Positions 26,851-38,074 of a stretch of 64,000 nt of DNA are shown here, piece by piece (positions within the stretch are counted from its first letter, which is position 1; each line of letters opens with the position of its first letter). The notes under the pieces were generated by a model. It was not told the DNA's origin, ran no database searches, and saw only the letters and a list, made by a program, of their open reading frames with translations. This DNA comes from Paramecium octaurelia. Its lineage: Eukaryota; Ciliophora; Oligohymenophorea; Peniculida; Parameciidae. The stretch is taken from assembly GCA_905182995.1 (NCBI GenBank), contig CAJJDP010000088.1, positions 143,381-207,380 of the forward strand, written 5' to 3'. A program made the position numbers and the translations under genes.

Positions 26851-28146
26851 TATACTATTTATAAAATAATTAAAAAATATCTCAGATTTATTGAACTTCA
26901 TTGATAAACTTGAGAAAAACCAATCCTTAATAGCATTGCAACGAATTTCTTATTGTTAATGCTTTAATGAAGAATTGAAATACACGACAAAAAAAATATA
27001 AGATGATTAATTATAAAACGAATTTTCTTCTGAATTTCCTTATTATTTTTGTAATCCATTATTAAGGCAGTATAAATCTAAAGATGTTTAGTAAATAATG
27101 GTTTCATTTTTAGATTTATTGGTTTAGGACATTAAAATTCTATGTATGGTTTTTATTAATTTAAAAAATATGTCCTAACTCTGAAAATTAAAAACAGATC
27201 TAGGTCAAGATCAATCATATTATCTATTTCCTAAACTATTTGTTTATCAGGAAAATATAAAAGTGTATTTGATTTGTTGAAGTGGAATGAAAAAGAAAAT
27301 TGATGTTGAAAGGAAGAATTCTTTTTAGTGCAAAAATAAAAATTGGTTTATAAGATGAAGGGTGTTGTTCATTTTTCAAAAAGATCTAGCAATGTAGAAT
27401 TAAATCTGATCTTAATTCAAAACTATTGTAATTTAAGTATTTGCTTTGAAGAACCTGATCTGTATATGATTTTTAGTTTAAGTGGAGAAAAAATCTGAAT
27501 TTTTCTTTTTTAATCATTTTTCTTATTGAAATCATATAGTAAATTGCTTAAAATTTTCAGCTTTAATTAGTCAAAAAAAGGTTATCCAAAACCCAAAAGT
27601 ATGGAAATCGAGTCATAAGCTATTTAAATTAAAAAAAACACTCTCGGGATATAGATTAAGTTTGTATTTAAAAGGCAATATATATATATTAATTACTAAA
27701 TTTACTTTAACTTTGAAAACGAAATTATATTGATTTGCTTGCTGAATGTCAATATTGTATTGAAATTTCTAATTATCATTCTCTAATGACCATATTTTAA
27801 AGTTTATCATCTAAAAAGTCTTTTCCATAATTGATAATTTTTTAAACTTAAAAGAATTATTGTTTGTTACAATAGACTACGAATTTCTGAATTATAAAAT
27901 TTGATATTTGTTTGACCAGATTTGAATATAACAGATTAATCTCATTCAATAAATTGACAATGCAATTATTATGATTGATTTTTTCCATTATCAATAATTA
28001 ATTAAAAAAAATTTATGATTTTGTGTGCTCTTAGTAAATTCTAAATTTTTCATTCAGTTCTTTAGTTTTGTTTTAAGACGTTTTTTGCATCCAACATCAA
28101 ATATATGCTTTCTGTAAAAAAAAAAATTATTTCATTAAATAAATAT
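26851..28146. other. long region with no convincing gene; coding-like fragments
   Basis: On the plus strand several fragments have plausible protein composition: NEFSSEFPYYFCNPLLRQY ... VSFLDLLVQDIKILCMVF near 27010-27180, DLGQDQSYYLFPKLFVYQ near 27200, and RSSNVELNLILIQNY near 27390. They lie in different frames, and short introns do not join them cleanly. Other frames over the same bases are also open, so absence of TGA proves nothing. The left end should hold the promoter of the K+ channel gene. It is either a decayed gene or non-coding DNA. Confidence 0.35.
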
Positions 28147-28338
28147 ATGTAATAAATATCAATCTAACATATAGACGAGGAAAAAGATTATTTATTTAAT
28201 AATAGTGAGAATGAACATGTAACGTTTGAAGAAAGCTCTAAGGAAGAATACAGTTGTTTAATTCTAATTTTTGGATGTGGAAGTGTCATTAATGTGATTA
28301 TAATAATTTACTTATTTTATGTATCAATATCACCATGA
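28147..28338 (+). CDS. possible small single-span membrane protein
   Basis: A 63-aa frame starts MQQISIQHIDEEKDYLFNNS, continues with an acidic stretch (HVTFEESSKEEY) and ends with one hydrophobic segment, CLILIFGCGSVINVIIIIYL, followed by FYVSISP and TGA. The sharp switch from acidic to hydrophobic is protein-like and suggests a tail-anchored protein. No family is recognised. It may instead be the last exon of a gene whose earlier exons lie in the unresolved DNA to its left. Confidence 0.35.
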
Positions 28339-28499
28339 ACTTTAATTATTTTAAATAGTTTCAATAAATTGGAACTTATTGTCTTTACATCTGATTGAAA
28401 TGTTTTAATATTTTTATTTTTCTTAAGTTAGCTTGGACTAGAAAATTAAATTAAATAATAAATAAATAATTCGATTTCAATAAATACTAGGAATTAATC

Positions 28500-29020
28500 A
28501 TTTTGAAAGTAATTCAAAGTGATGTTCGTTAATTTATGTTTCTTAATCGTGAAGGATGATCTTATATTATTTATTAAGACTTTATTAAATAATTACTTAC
28601 AACTTTTGTTCTTTTATTCAGCCTTTTTGGAATGAGATTATGGAAATCTTAAAAAAATATTAATCCTGGAACCATTAGCATCATCAATTCAAATATATAA
28701 ATATATAGGAAGAATAACCCGATTGTAATTATTTATGAAATTTTAACTCCATTTATTTTGAAGTGGAAAAAGTAATAATTATCCTTTTTATAAATATGCC
28801 ATTGATAATAAGGAAAACCCTTAATATTCAAAATACTACTTATTTATTTATATTTTTAGATGGCCTACATCCTGTATTAAAATTAATTAGTATTCTTTCA
28901 GAAAAAGATATGGAAGTTGAGAAGAGTCTAACATTATAAATTAATATATTTTAGATTTTAATTAATGAAAATTTACTTATTATAGAATATTTTTGTAAAT
29001 ATAAACTAAATATTCAATTA
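28500..29020 (+). pseudogene. coding-like remnant, helical-repeat composition
   Basis: On the plus strand a frame with protein-like content runs PFWNEIMEILKKYQSWN ... KVIIILFINMPLIIRK ... FLDGLHPVLKLISILSEKDM ... LLIIEYFCKY and stops at the TGA facing the repeat-protein gene's stop. One in-frame TGA interrupts it, and only an unusually long (39-nt) intron would bypass it. The amphipathic helices recall HEAT/ARM-type repeats, but I cannot name the family. The same remnant recurs at 29883-30403 in the duplicated copy. A fragment of a decayed gene is the likeliest reading. Confidence 0.3.
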
Positions 29021-29735
29021 TCAATTTGTAACTGATATAGAGTTTATATTAATATGCTTTGACATTCTTAGATTATTCATCAATTCTAGTAAATTCAATC
29101 TTAAAGGTGTTTCAAGACATTCCATCTCATTTTTAGCATGTAATTTTTCATCATCAAAGTTGGGCTTGTTGAAGAATGTAACCTAAACACCTTCGGGAAC
29201 TTTTATTGATTTCACTTTAAAATTTTTCATATCATTTGGAATAACAGGGTGAGCACCGCAAAGTTTTAATTCATCTCCAGTGAAATGACATTCTGAGTAT
29301 AAAATAACGCAGGGTTCCTGTAAAATATATAATATTTTTACTTCTGGCTCCTAATTGTGATTTTCTTTTTCAGGTTGGGCTTTTGATTAAGCATCAGCTT
29401 TTCCTTCTGTTCCATCTGTTGTTCCCTCAGTTTCTTCTGCTTTATGGGTAGTTCCTTTTGCTTCATGAGTACCTTCAGCTTCATGAGTACCTTCAGCTTC
29501 ATGGGTTCCTTCAGCTTCATGTGTTCCTTCAGCTTCATGAGTTCCTTCTGCTTCATGGGTTCCTTCAGCTTCATGGGTTCCTTCAGCTTCATGAGTACCT
29601 TCAGCCTCATGAGTTCCTTCTGCTTCATGTGTTCCTTCAGCTTCATGTGTTCCTTCAGCCTCATGTGTTCCTTCAGCTTCATGGGTTCCTTCAGCTTCAT
29701 GAGTACCTTCAGCCTCATGAGTTCCTTCTGCTTCA
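29021..29735 (-). CDS. duplicated 3' fragment of the hexapeptide-repeat protein gene
   Basis: This is the left-hand copy of the C-terminal part of the gene at 30404-33729: the end of the HEAEGT repeat array, the 24-nt intron and the crystallin-like C-terminal domain. It has no start and is cut by the N at 29736. It should not be counted as a second gene, because the duplication is most simply an assembly artefact. Confidence 0.7.
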
Positions 29736-29736
29736 N
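29736..29736. other. assembly gap (single N)
   Basis: A single undetermined base stands exactly at the junction of the two copies of the duplicated block, inside the tandem-repeat array of the left copy. It marks a scaffold join of unknown true length. Confidence 0.95.
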
Positions 29737-31118
29737 AATAGTTTCAATAAATTGGAACTTATTGTCTTTACATCTGATTGAAATGTTTTAATATTTTTAT
29801 TTTTCTTAAGTTAGCTTGGACTAGAAAATTAAATTAAATAATAAATAAATAATTCGATTTCAATAAATACTAGGAATTAATCATTTTGAAAGTAATTCAA
29901 AGTGATGTTCGTTAATTTATGTTTCTTAATCGTGAAGGATGATCTTATATTATTTATTAAGACTTTATTAAATAATTACTTACAACTTTTGTTCTTTTAT
30001 TCAGCCTTTTTGGAATGAGATTATGGAAATCTTAAAAAAATATTAATCCTGGAACCATTAGCATCATCAATTCAAATATATAAATATATAGGAAGAATAA
30101 CCCGATTGTAATTATTTATGAAATTTTAACTCCATTTATTTTGAAGTGGAAAAAGTAATAATTATCCTTTTTATAAATATGCCATTGATAATAAGGAAAA
30201 CCCTTAATATTCAAAATACTACTTATTTATTTATATTTTTAGATGGCCTACATCCTGTATTAAAATTAATTAGTATTCTTTCAGAAAAAGATATGGAAGT
30301 TGAGAAGAGTCTAACATTATAAATTAATATATTTTAGATTTTAATTAATGAAAATTTACTTATTATAGAATATTTTTGTAAATATAAACTAAATATTCAA
30401 TTATCAATTTGTAACTGATATAGAGTTTATATTAATATGCTTTGACATTCTTAGATTATTCATCAATTCTAGTAAATTCAATCTTAAAGGTGTTTCAAGA
30501 CATTCCATCTCATTTTTAGCATGTAATTTTTCATCATCAAAGTTGGGCTTGTTGAAGAATGTAACCTAAACACCTTCGGGAACTTTTATTGATTTCACTT
30601 TAAAATTTTTCATATCATTTGGAATAACAGGGTGAGCACCGCAAAGTTTTAATTCATCTCCAGTGAAATGACATTCTGAGTATAAAATAACGCAGGGTTC
30701 CTGTAAAATATATAATATTTTTACTTCTGGCTCCTAATTGTGATTTTCTTTTTCAGGTTGGGCTTTTGATTAAGCATCAGCTTTTCCTTCTGTTCCATCT
30801 GTTGTTCCCTCAGTTTCTTCTGCTTTATGGGTAGTTCCTTTTGCTTCATGAGTACCTTCAGCTTCATGAGTACCTTCAGCTTCATGGGTTCCTTCAGCTT
30901 CATGTGTTCCTTCAGCTTCATGAGTTCCTTCTGCTTCATGGGTTCCTTCAGCTTCATGGGTTCCTTCAGCTTCATGAGTACCTTCAGCCTCATGAGTTCC
31001 TTCTGCTTCATGTGTTCCTTCAGCTTCATGTGTTCCTTCAGCCTCATGAGTTCCTTCAGCTTCATGGGTTCCTTCAGCTTCATGAGTACCTTCAGCCTCA
31101 TGAGTTCCTTCTGCTTCA
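29737..31118. repeat. right copy of the 1,382-bp duplicated block
   Basis: Matches 28354-29735 at an offset of 1,383. This copy continues without interruption into the full repeat-protein gene, so it is the one to use for annotation. Confidence 0.85.
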
Positions 31119-33729
31119 TGTGTTCCTTCAGCTTCATGAGTTCCTTCAGCTTCATGTGTTCCTTCAGCTTCATGGGTTCCTTCAGCTTCATGAGTTCCTT
31201 CAGCCTCATGAGTTCCTTCTGCTTCATGTGTTCCTTCAGCTTCATGAGTTCCTTCAGCCTCATGAGTTCCTTCAGCTTCATGTGTTCCTTCAGCTTCATG
31301 TGTTCCTTCAGCCTCATGAGTTCCTTCAGCTTCATGAGTTCCTTCAGCTTCATGAGTTCCTTCAGCTTCATGAGTTCCTTCAGCTTCATGTGTTCCTTCA
31401 GCTTCATGAGTTCCTTCAGCTTCATGAGTTCCTTCAGCTTCATGAGTTCCTTCAGCTTCATGTGTTCCTTCAGCTTCATGAGTTCCTTCAGCTTCATGAG
31501 TTCCTTCAGCTTCATGAGTTCCTTCAGCTTCATGTGTTCCTTCAGCTTCATGAGTTCCTTCAGCTTCATGAGTTCCTTCAGCTTCATGAGTTCCTTCAGC
31601 TTCATGTGTTCCTTCAGCTTCATGAGTTCCTTCAGCTTCATGAGTTCCTTCAGCTTCATGAGTTCCTTCAGCTTCATGTGTTCCTTCAGCTTCATGAGTT
31701 CCTTCAGCTTCATGAGTTCCTTCAGCTTCATGAGTTCCTTCAGCTTCATGTGTTCCTTCAGCTTCATGAGTTCCTTCAGCTTCATGAGTTCCTTCAGCTT
31801 CATGAGTTCCTTCAGCTTCATGTGTTCCTTCAGCTTCATGAGTTCCTTCAGCTTCATGAGTTCCTTCAGCTTCATGAGTTCCTTCAGCTTCATGTGTTCC
31901 TTCAGCTTCATGAGTTCCTTCAGCTTCATGAGTTCCTTCAGCTTCATGAGTTCCTTCAGCTTCATGTGTTCCTTCAGCTTCATGAGTTCCTTCAGCTTCA
32001 TGAGTTCCTTCAGCTTCATGAGTTCCTTCAGCTTCATGTGTTCCTTCAGCTTCATGAGTTCCTTCAGCTTCATGAGTTCCTTCAGCTTCATGAGTTCCTT
32101 CAGCTTCATGTGTTCCTTCAGCCTCATGGGTTCCTTCAGCCTCATGAGTTCCTTCAGCTTCATGAGTTCCTTCTGCTTCATGTGTTCCTTCAGCTTCATG
32201 AGTTCCTTCAGCCTCATGGGTTCCTTCAGCTTCATGGGTTCCTTCAGCTTCATGGGTTCCTTCAGCTTCATGTGTTCCTTCAGCTTCATGAGTTCCTTCT
32301 GCTTCATGTGTTCCTTCAGCCTCATGGGTTCCTTCAGCTTCATGAGTACCTTCAGTTTCATCTGTTGCTCCGTTGGTTCCTTCAGTAGCCTCAGCATTTC
32401 CTTCAGCTCCCTCAGTCTTTCCTTCAGATTCATCACCCTTTTCTTCTCCTTAAGTATTTCCTTATCCACCTGTCTACCCATCACCCTCACCTTCTTCTTC
32501 ATGTATTGTGTCTTTAATGGTCACTTCTTTAGCCTAAAATACTCTCTCTTGTTTGGTCTCCAAGTTTTAGTTTAAATCTCTCTTATTTTTTACTGTATCC
32601 AACTCTTCTCCTGCACAATTCTAATATTCCTCAGAGGGAGGCTCAGGTTCACTATTTTCATCTTACTCTTAATTCTTTTTTGGTGGAGCATTAACCTCTT
32701 CATCTTCTTCTTCCTCTGATTCTTCAATTACTTCCACTTTTTCTTCTGAGTCACCACCATTTGTTTATATTTTGACATTCTTTGGATCATTTTAAGATGG
32801 CAATTGTGTAGTTGCATCAACATCAACTTTATTCTTAGCAGTATCATCTTCTTCACCTCCTGGACAGTCTTCTTCAGGTACTTCCTGATGTTCTTCTTAT
32901 TCGTGTTCTTATTCTTCCTATTCTTAACCTTCTTAGCCTTCTTAGCCTTCTTCACCATCTCCTTCTTTTGTGGGTTTGTCTTATTTTTCTACGCCATTTG
33001 GATCAGATTCTTCTTCTCCATTATCTTAGGTAACTGGTTCTTCATCAGCATTAATATCATGTTCCTTTTCAAGATCGATGACGTTTTTAACAATGTAATT
33101 AAATAACTTCTCAATGTCACTGACTTCTGAATTTTGACTGTAAAGAATATAAAATAAGGATTAGCCTTCTGATAAATTTGATATTTGGATTGTTGACTTT
33201 CCATGTTCTTCATAAGAGGAAATAATTTCATTCATTTTTTCTACAATTAATAAACGATTCATAGTTCCTTCATTATTAGAATTGATTAAACTGACACCTT
33301 GGTAATTGTCTTAAGCAAACATATCAATTCTTTAAGTATCTTCATTGCCTTTCTTCATTTAGATCTTTATCCATTCCTTATCCTTTATTTATGTTCCCAA
33401 AAAAACAAAATTTTATGTAGTTTCTGTAAAGTACTCAGATTCTGGACCGAAAGCAGTTGTCTTCTTAATTTGTCCATCTGTCAATTCTATATGCTATTTA
33501 TGATTAGTAGAAAATATCCAATTTTAAAAGCTAATTTAAGGATGGAGATTTACTTTTTGCCTTTATCATTTCTTTGAACGCCCAACAGAATATCGCTTGT
33601 CATATCGGTTTCTTATATATATTTCTCAAGAGATTGAATGTTCTTTGATACCCAATCATGAATTTTCGTAACATCCTTAGCAAATATGCCTAGAGTTGAG
33701 AAAATCAACAACAGAACTCCGAATTTCAT
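30404..33729 (-). CDS. secreted acidic hexapeptide-repeat protein with a beta/gamma-crystallin-like C-terminus
   Basis: About 1,080 aa. The start MKFGVLLLIFSTLGIFAKD is a signal peptide. Next come a mixed domain of about 190 aa (DVTKIHDWVSKNIQSLEKYI ... VFLGTQIKDKEWIKIQ), a strongly acidic Q/E region, and about 84 tandem copies of Thr-His-Glu-Ala-Glu-Gly (HEAEGT). After a 24-nt intron the C-terminal domain reads CVILYSECHFTGDELKLCG, FKVKSIKVPEGVQVTFFNKP and NFDDEKLHAKNEMECLE, a crystallin-type Greek-key pattern. A 23-nt intron near 33530 is needed early in the gene. In Tetrahymena, secreted mucocyst proteins (Grt/Igr) carry such C-terminal domains, so a trichocyst or other dense-core-granule role is a reasonable inference. 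The array reads open in other frames on both strands; the acidic frame continuous with the signal peptide is the real one. Confidence 0.8.
30840..32366 (-). repeat. 18-bp coding tandem repeat (HEAEGT), about 84 units
   Basis: The unit on the plus strand is ttcagcttcatgagttcc. On the coding strand it translates as His-Glu-Ala-Glu-Gly-Thr. Variants change Glu to Gly or Ala-to-Ala synonyms at the edges (cct, ctg, ggg, gta versions), while the centre is nearly uniform. This is typical of array homogenisation from the middle outward. Confidence 0.95.
31387..32106 (-). repeat. 72-bp higher-order repeat, ten tandem copies
   Basis: Within the 18-bp array, the marker catgtg occurs at 31387, 31459, 31531 and on to 32107, exactly every 72 bp. 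The three intervening units all have catgag. The difference is Thr ACA versus ACT, so the higher-order structure is invisible in the protein. All ten 72-bp copies look identical. Confidence 0.9.
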
Positions 33730-33921
33730 AATAAATTAAAATATTAAAAACGAATTAAAAATAAAAACATTATTAGAGAAAAATAATTAATTCCTTCATA
33801 AATTATACTATTTATTGAGGCTTGTTAAAAGGGTCAGTATCACATAATAAATACAATTTGAAAATATGCTAATTATTATTAGTTTGTTTTATTATAATGT
33901 ACTATTAATATTTTATGATCA

Positions 33922-34422
33922 TCATTTTCCAACAAAACCCTTAAGATAAGTTTCCTTTTAAACTCTTATGACTTCTCTCTTGTCTGTTTTTCTTGACATA
34001 TAAATCTTTGTTTTTTCTGCACCTCTGGTCTTCTTTAACTTTGATTTGACTTCTTTCCATCCCTTTCTGCTTCCATCTCTTTTAGGGATAATTCCTCTTC
34101 TTCTCAATCTGAATTTTGGTTCGAATTTAAGTAAATACCTCAATTATTAAATTATTGCTTATACTATTAAGTGTCATAAATGAGAGCAAATCCAGTAGTT
34201 CTGTTACCTCCGAATTATGTTCTAAGACCATAGACAACAACATTTCTCTCATCAGCTTTATACTTGCTAGCCAATTCCTTGACAATTGATTCTTATGATG
34301 GAGTTGGCTTATTTGGATGAAGCAATTCAACACTCTTTTAATTAATTAAATTGCCTTACTAATTATCTTCTATTCAAGAGTTTATTTAATAGAACTTTTC
34401 TTGTTTTCACGATGAATGTCAT
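33922..34422 (-). CDS. RPS24: 40S ribosomal protein S24 (eS24)
   Basis: Small-subunit ribosomal protein. It begins MTFIVKTRKVLLNKLLNRRQ. A 25-nt intron follows, then VELLHPNKPTPSQESIVKEL, YKADERNVVVYGLRTQFGGN and RTTGFALIYDTQ. A second, 26-nt intron leads to YLLKFEPKFRLRRRGIIPKR and a basic tail that reads through one TAA (Gln) to end LKGFVGK at TGA. The RTTGFALIYD block and the FEPKFRL motif are diagnostic of S24. Both introns lie at codon-splitting or codon-boundary positions that exactly restore the conserved frame. It is on the minus strand, like the other two ribosomal genes here. Confidence 0.93.
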
Positions 34423-34983
34423 ATGAACTTTATTTTAATTCAAAATAAATTAAATCTTTTTCTTTATTTTATGAAATGAAAAGAATATAATGTATTCTTC
34501 TACACATACAAAAATGAATAAAAATAAAAAAATATCAATAAAAAATGTAAATCAACTTCTTTGCTTATGAATATGATGTAAAAAGTAGGTCTTAATAATA
34601 ATAATATTTATTTCAATATAATCTAATAATTTTTAATATATTAGGAATTTTTATTACTTGGGTTCAAATATACTTTAGATAAAATGCTTGTTTATTTAAT
34701 AATGAAGAGATCAAATTCTCATTAAAATGAATAACATCACAAAAATCTGTAATTACAAAAATTATATAATTAAAAGAAAATAGTTAAAGAAGAAAAAAAA
34801 ATATTAGCAAATCCATTAATGACAATGCTTCTTCCAAAGACTATAAAATATAGAGAAACTTTGTTCTATCTTAAAAATCATGAAACAAATTGCACATCAA
34901 ATAAGTTGTGAATTGAGCATTTGAGGAATATTTTTAAAATATTTGTTATTTTAGTATAAGCAGTAAATAAAATAATACATGGA
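34423..34983. other. AT-rich spacer, nothing convincing
   Basis: Very AT-rich DNA between the start of RPS24 and the 3' end of the histidine kinase gene. It should include the RPS24 promoter at its left end. No frame with coding composition, repeat or RNA gene was recognised. Confidence 0.5.
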
Positions 34984-37705
34984 TCAATTAAATAATTTTA
35001 GTAATACTTGCTTTAGCTAATTAATATTTAAAGGTTTCGTCAATACATCTCTCATACCAACCTCAAAGCATCTATTGATGTCTTCTGCTGAATTAAATGC
35101 AGTCAATCCTATTATTGGGATATCTGGAACCTTCTTATCTCTAATGAGATCCATGAGGACTTTTGTGGTTGTCCACCCATCCATAATGGGCATCTAGCAA
35201 TCCATTAGAATAAAGTGAAACAACTTGCATGATTCAGAGCATTTTTCAGTGTTTTATATCAATTCAACAGCCTAATAACCATTATATGCCTAAAAATGAA
35301 ATGAATAATACTATTAATAATCTAAATCCCATTTAGCCAATTATCACTTATAATGCCTTTTGATTGAAGAGATCATCATCCACTGATAAAATTCTAGCAC
35401 ATTAACAAGGGAATTATAAATTTTCAAACTTCTCTTCCATCTCTATTTCTTGTTCCTCCCTTTAAATAAGTCTTGAGATTAATGTATTTGGTCGTTTGCT
35501 TGATTATATATCAATTTCTGAAATGCTAAATGAAGACTTTTTTCTTCTTTTAATTGACTTCTCCCTTAATTCTTTATTATTGATAAAGGTATAGAATATT
35601 TTTGCAGAGCTATTCAACTTTATTACATTGCCCTAAAGATTCCCTCTTTAAGTGTCCTCATCTTAAAGAAGATCAGTTTCTGGTTACACATACTAATTAA
35701 GCAGTCCTGTAGATTATTAAGGTCGGAAATAATTAGCAATTGAGGAATGATGTCTAATTGGAATCTATTAAAGTTTCTTATCAATCATCAAATCATCTGT
35801 TTTAGGATTATTAATTATTAAGATCCCTTAAATACCCATACAGAGATCAGGCACTGTATATGCAGTTCTTAAACTCTACCTTTTGATAGTAGTTCCTAAT
35901 ATTTGTGTATTTGAAGATTAAGTTGTCCTAATTTTAAAGGTGACTTAAGTACCTTCGCCTAAGCCAGTAGAATTTATTTTCAAATAGGTTTTATTTAACG
36001 GGGCTAACTTGAACAAATTCATTTGACTGACAAGTAATCCCAGACCTTACCACTCATCATGACATGAAAAATCTCTGTTTTGATTAAAGGACTTTAAGAA
36101 CTCTTAGATTTTTTGCAACTAATCACTTTCTATCCCAACACCTTAATCTTTAACACAAAAGGTTAAAGTTGATTCGTAGCATGATATTTCTAATGTAATC
36201 AATCCTCTCTCAGAAAATTTGATAGAATTTGAGATTAAATTGACTAAGATCTGCATGATTCTATCGAAATCTGAGTAGATTAATGGAGGGACTGTATTTT
36301 TTACAATGATGTGTAATCCAAGGTATTTCATTTACAGTATTGGTCTAAATAAATCATTTACTTCTTAGACAATATCTTCAAAATTAAATTCTTCAAACTT
36401 ATATTTGATAATTTGTGAATGAAACTAAATAAAATCTATAATATCCCTAATTAAATAGGCTTATAACTTCAGAGCATTTGAAGCAGGATAGATAAAATTA
36501 TATTTGTGATTCTCATTAATGCTTGGATCATTAATAAGGCCATCTAGAAATAATTTGGCGCTATTCAATGGAGTTCTCAATTCATGGGAGAATGAATCAA
36601 TAATTCTGACTTAGAATTTCTCCCTAGTCTCCAACTTTTATAAGTAGCTTTGCAATGAGATATCATCCATAATGATCAAATATTCATGATCGTTCTAACC
36701 GCAGAATATCTTGCATTAGATCTATCTTGTATAGTCTTCCTCCTGAAAGGATGAATACTTGGACTTAGACAATTAAGCTAAAAGTTCTAGATTGTTTTCC
36801 TTTGAATAAAATTAATCCAGATTGCCATTTTATAATTCCACCAATATTTCATTTAAAGTGTTTGGAAGTCTCTAAACGCTGGGCATCTTGTTGCAACTAA
36901 AAAACTATGGAATACTGCTGTATTGTTTAGGAGATTGCTTCGGTAGTTTAATACTTGTCTCTTTAACTTATTTCCTCTTTCTTTTGATTTGAAGTTTGAA
37001 TTGCAATTCATTCATTAAAAATTTGGGTATGTCTTTAATACCATCAAACATTTAAAGCAGAGACTGATTTTAGAACATGATTTAAAGATTATTTTTCTTT
37101 ACTATCATTATGCCTACTGGTATATTTTGTAATCGAGTCAACCAAGAATTGCTTATTGAATCTTATATTAAGTTGATAATTTCAGAGTTTCTTTGTGTGG
37201 GTTTTGTCATTTATGCTGGCAATTCGAATTCTTAATTTTCTTAATTTATCGAAGAATACTTTATCTTAATTAGCAATATAGTACAATAAACAGTGACAAC
37301 ATACGAGATTGCATTTTCATTTTGGATTATGAATAAGGTAAATAATAAAATATTGTAAGCAAGATGCAAGAATAAGGATTTTATTATTGATTATTTTTTG
37401 ACCATTTGTATTTCTAATGCTTTCAATAAAACATAAGTTATTCTAGCTAAATCCTTATCCAAAAAACAGCAATACGATATATGAACACTTAGAGTAAGAT
37501 TCATAAATTGTTGAAAGTATTTTTTCGGAATCAACTTTTTTTGTTTTTGAATGATCAATATGCTGAGTAACAATACTATTCCATTCAAAATAAGTAGTAC
37601 AAGTGAAAATATTAAACCAACGTCATATAAATATAAAAGCACTCCGATAGCAACATTGATAGTGTTTGTTGAATAGTACTAAATTAATTTCCAATTTAAT
37701 TGCAT
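34984..37705 (-). CDS. membrane hybrid histidine kinase with receiver domain
   Basis: Two-component sensor, about 890 aa. The N-terminus (MQLNWKLIQYYSTN) is followed by hydrophobic segments (VGLIFSLVLLILNGIVLLLS and others), so it is membrane-anchored. A PAS-like stretch (NIPVGIMIVKKNNLQIMF) precedes the H-box RIIDSFSHELRTPLNSAKLF with the phospho-accepting His. The ATPase has an N-box (IMQILVNLISNSIKFS), G1 (KDQGVGIESDQ) and G2 (QGLGLLVSQMN). The C-terminal receiver shows SVDDDLFNQKALQ, phospho-acceptor Asp in ILMDCQMPIMDGW, Thr in GLTAFN and Lys in LTKPLN. A 22-nt intron lies within the receiver. The key residues of both modules are present, so internal phosphorelay is expected. The signal sensed is unknown. 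Confidence 0.9.
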
Positions 37706-38074
37706 TATATTTATAATAGTTTTAATGCATTAAATTTATAATATTAATAAAATTACCAATCTATGCTTTTGAGTACAGATCTTAAATAGCAACACATAAA
37801 TCCACATATTTATTAAAAATAGTGATCTAACACTATAGCAATGGGGTTGATTCTAACATAATTTAAAATGCAGAGTAAAGAATTGCATTTAAAAATAAAG
37901 AATGCCTTAAATTGAATAAAAAGGAATGAGGTTTTGCTTCATATAATGAAGATTCCATTCTACTAATTGGTGACAAGATTAATGGTTAAATTTATATAAT
38001 AATATTTTGTTCATGAGAACCACATATATACTTAAGCCCTCATTGTTCTTTCCTTTTACTTGACTTTAATTTCA
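37706..38074. other. spacer, nothing recognised
   Basis: AT-rich DNA upstream of the histidine kinase start and downstream of the Q-rich protein's stop. No coding-like frame or repeat was seen. Confidence 0.5.

Larger units (their letters stand above)
28354..29735. repeat. left copy of a 1,382-bp duplicated block
   Basis: The sequence from 28354 to 29735 recurs at 29737-31118 with a constant offset of 1,383. I found one base difference (near 29663 versus 31046, a synonymous change in the hexapeptide repeat). The left copy ends exactly at the N (29736), and the right copy starts immediately after it. The pattern fits an unmerged overlap between two contigs more than a biological duplication. 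Confidence 0.85.

Noticed and set aside
28354-31118. Biological tandem duplication of the repeat-protein gene
   Set aside because: The break coincides with the N and the copies are almost identical including introns and intergenic DNA, so a contig overlap is the simpler explanation.
30840-32366. Regular repeats resembling a CRISPR array
   Set aside because: Units are contiguous 18-bp coding repeats with no unique spacers, in a eukaryotic gene.
30721-32575. Three very long overlapping frames (593, 582 and 515 codons) in the tandem repeat on both strands
   Set aside because: They are repeat shadows. Only the acidic HEAEGT frame is continuous with a signal peptide, an upstream domain and the spliced C-terminal domain.
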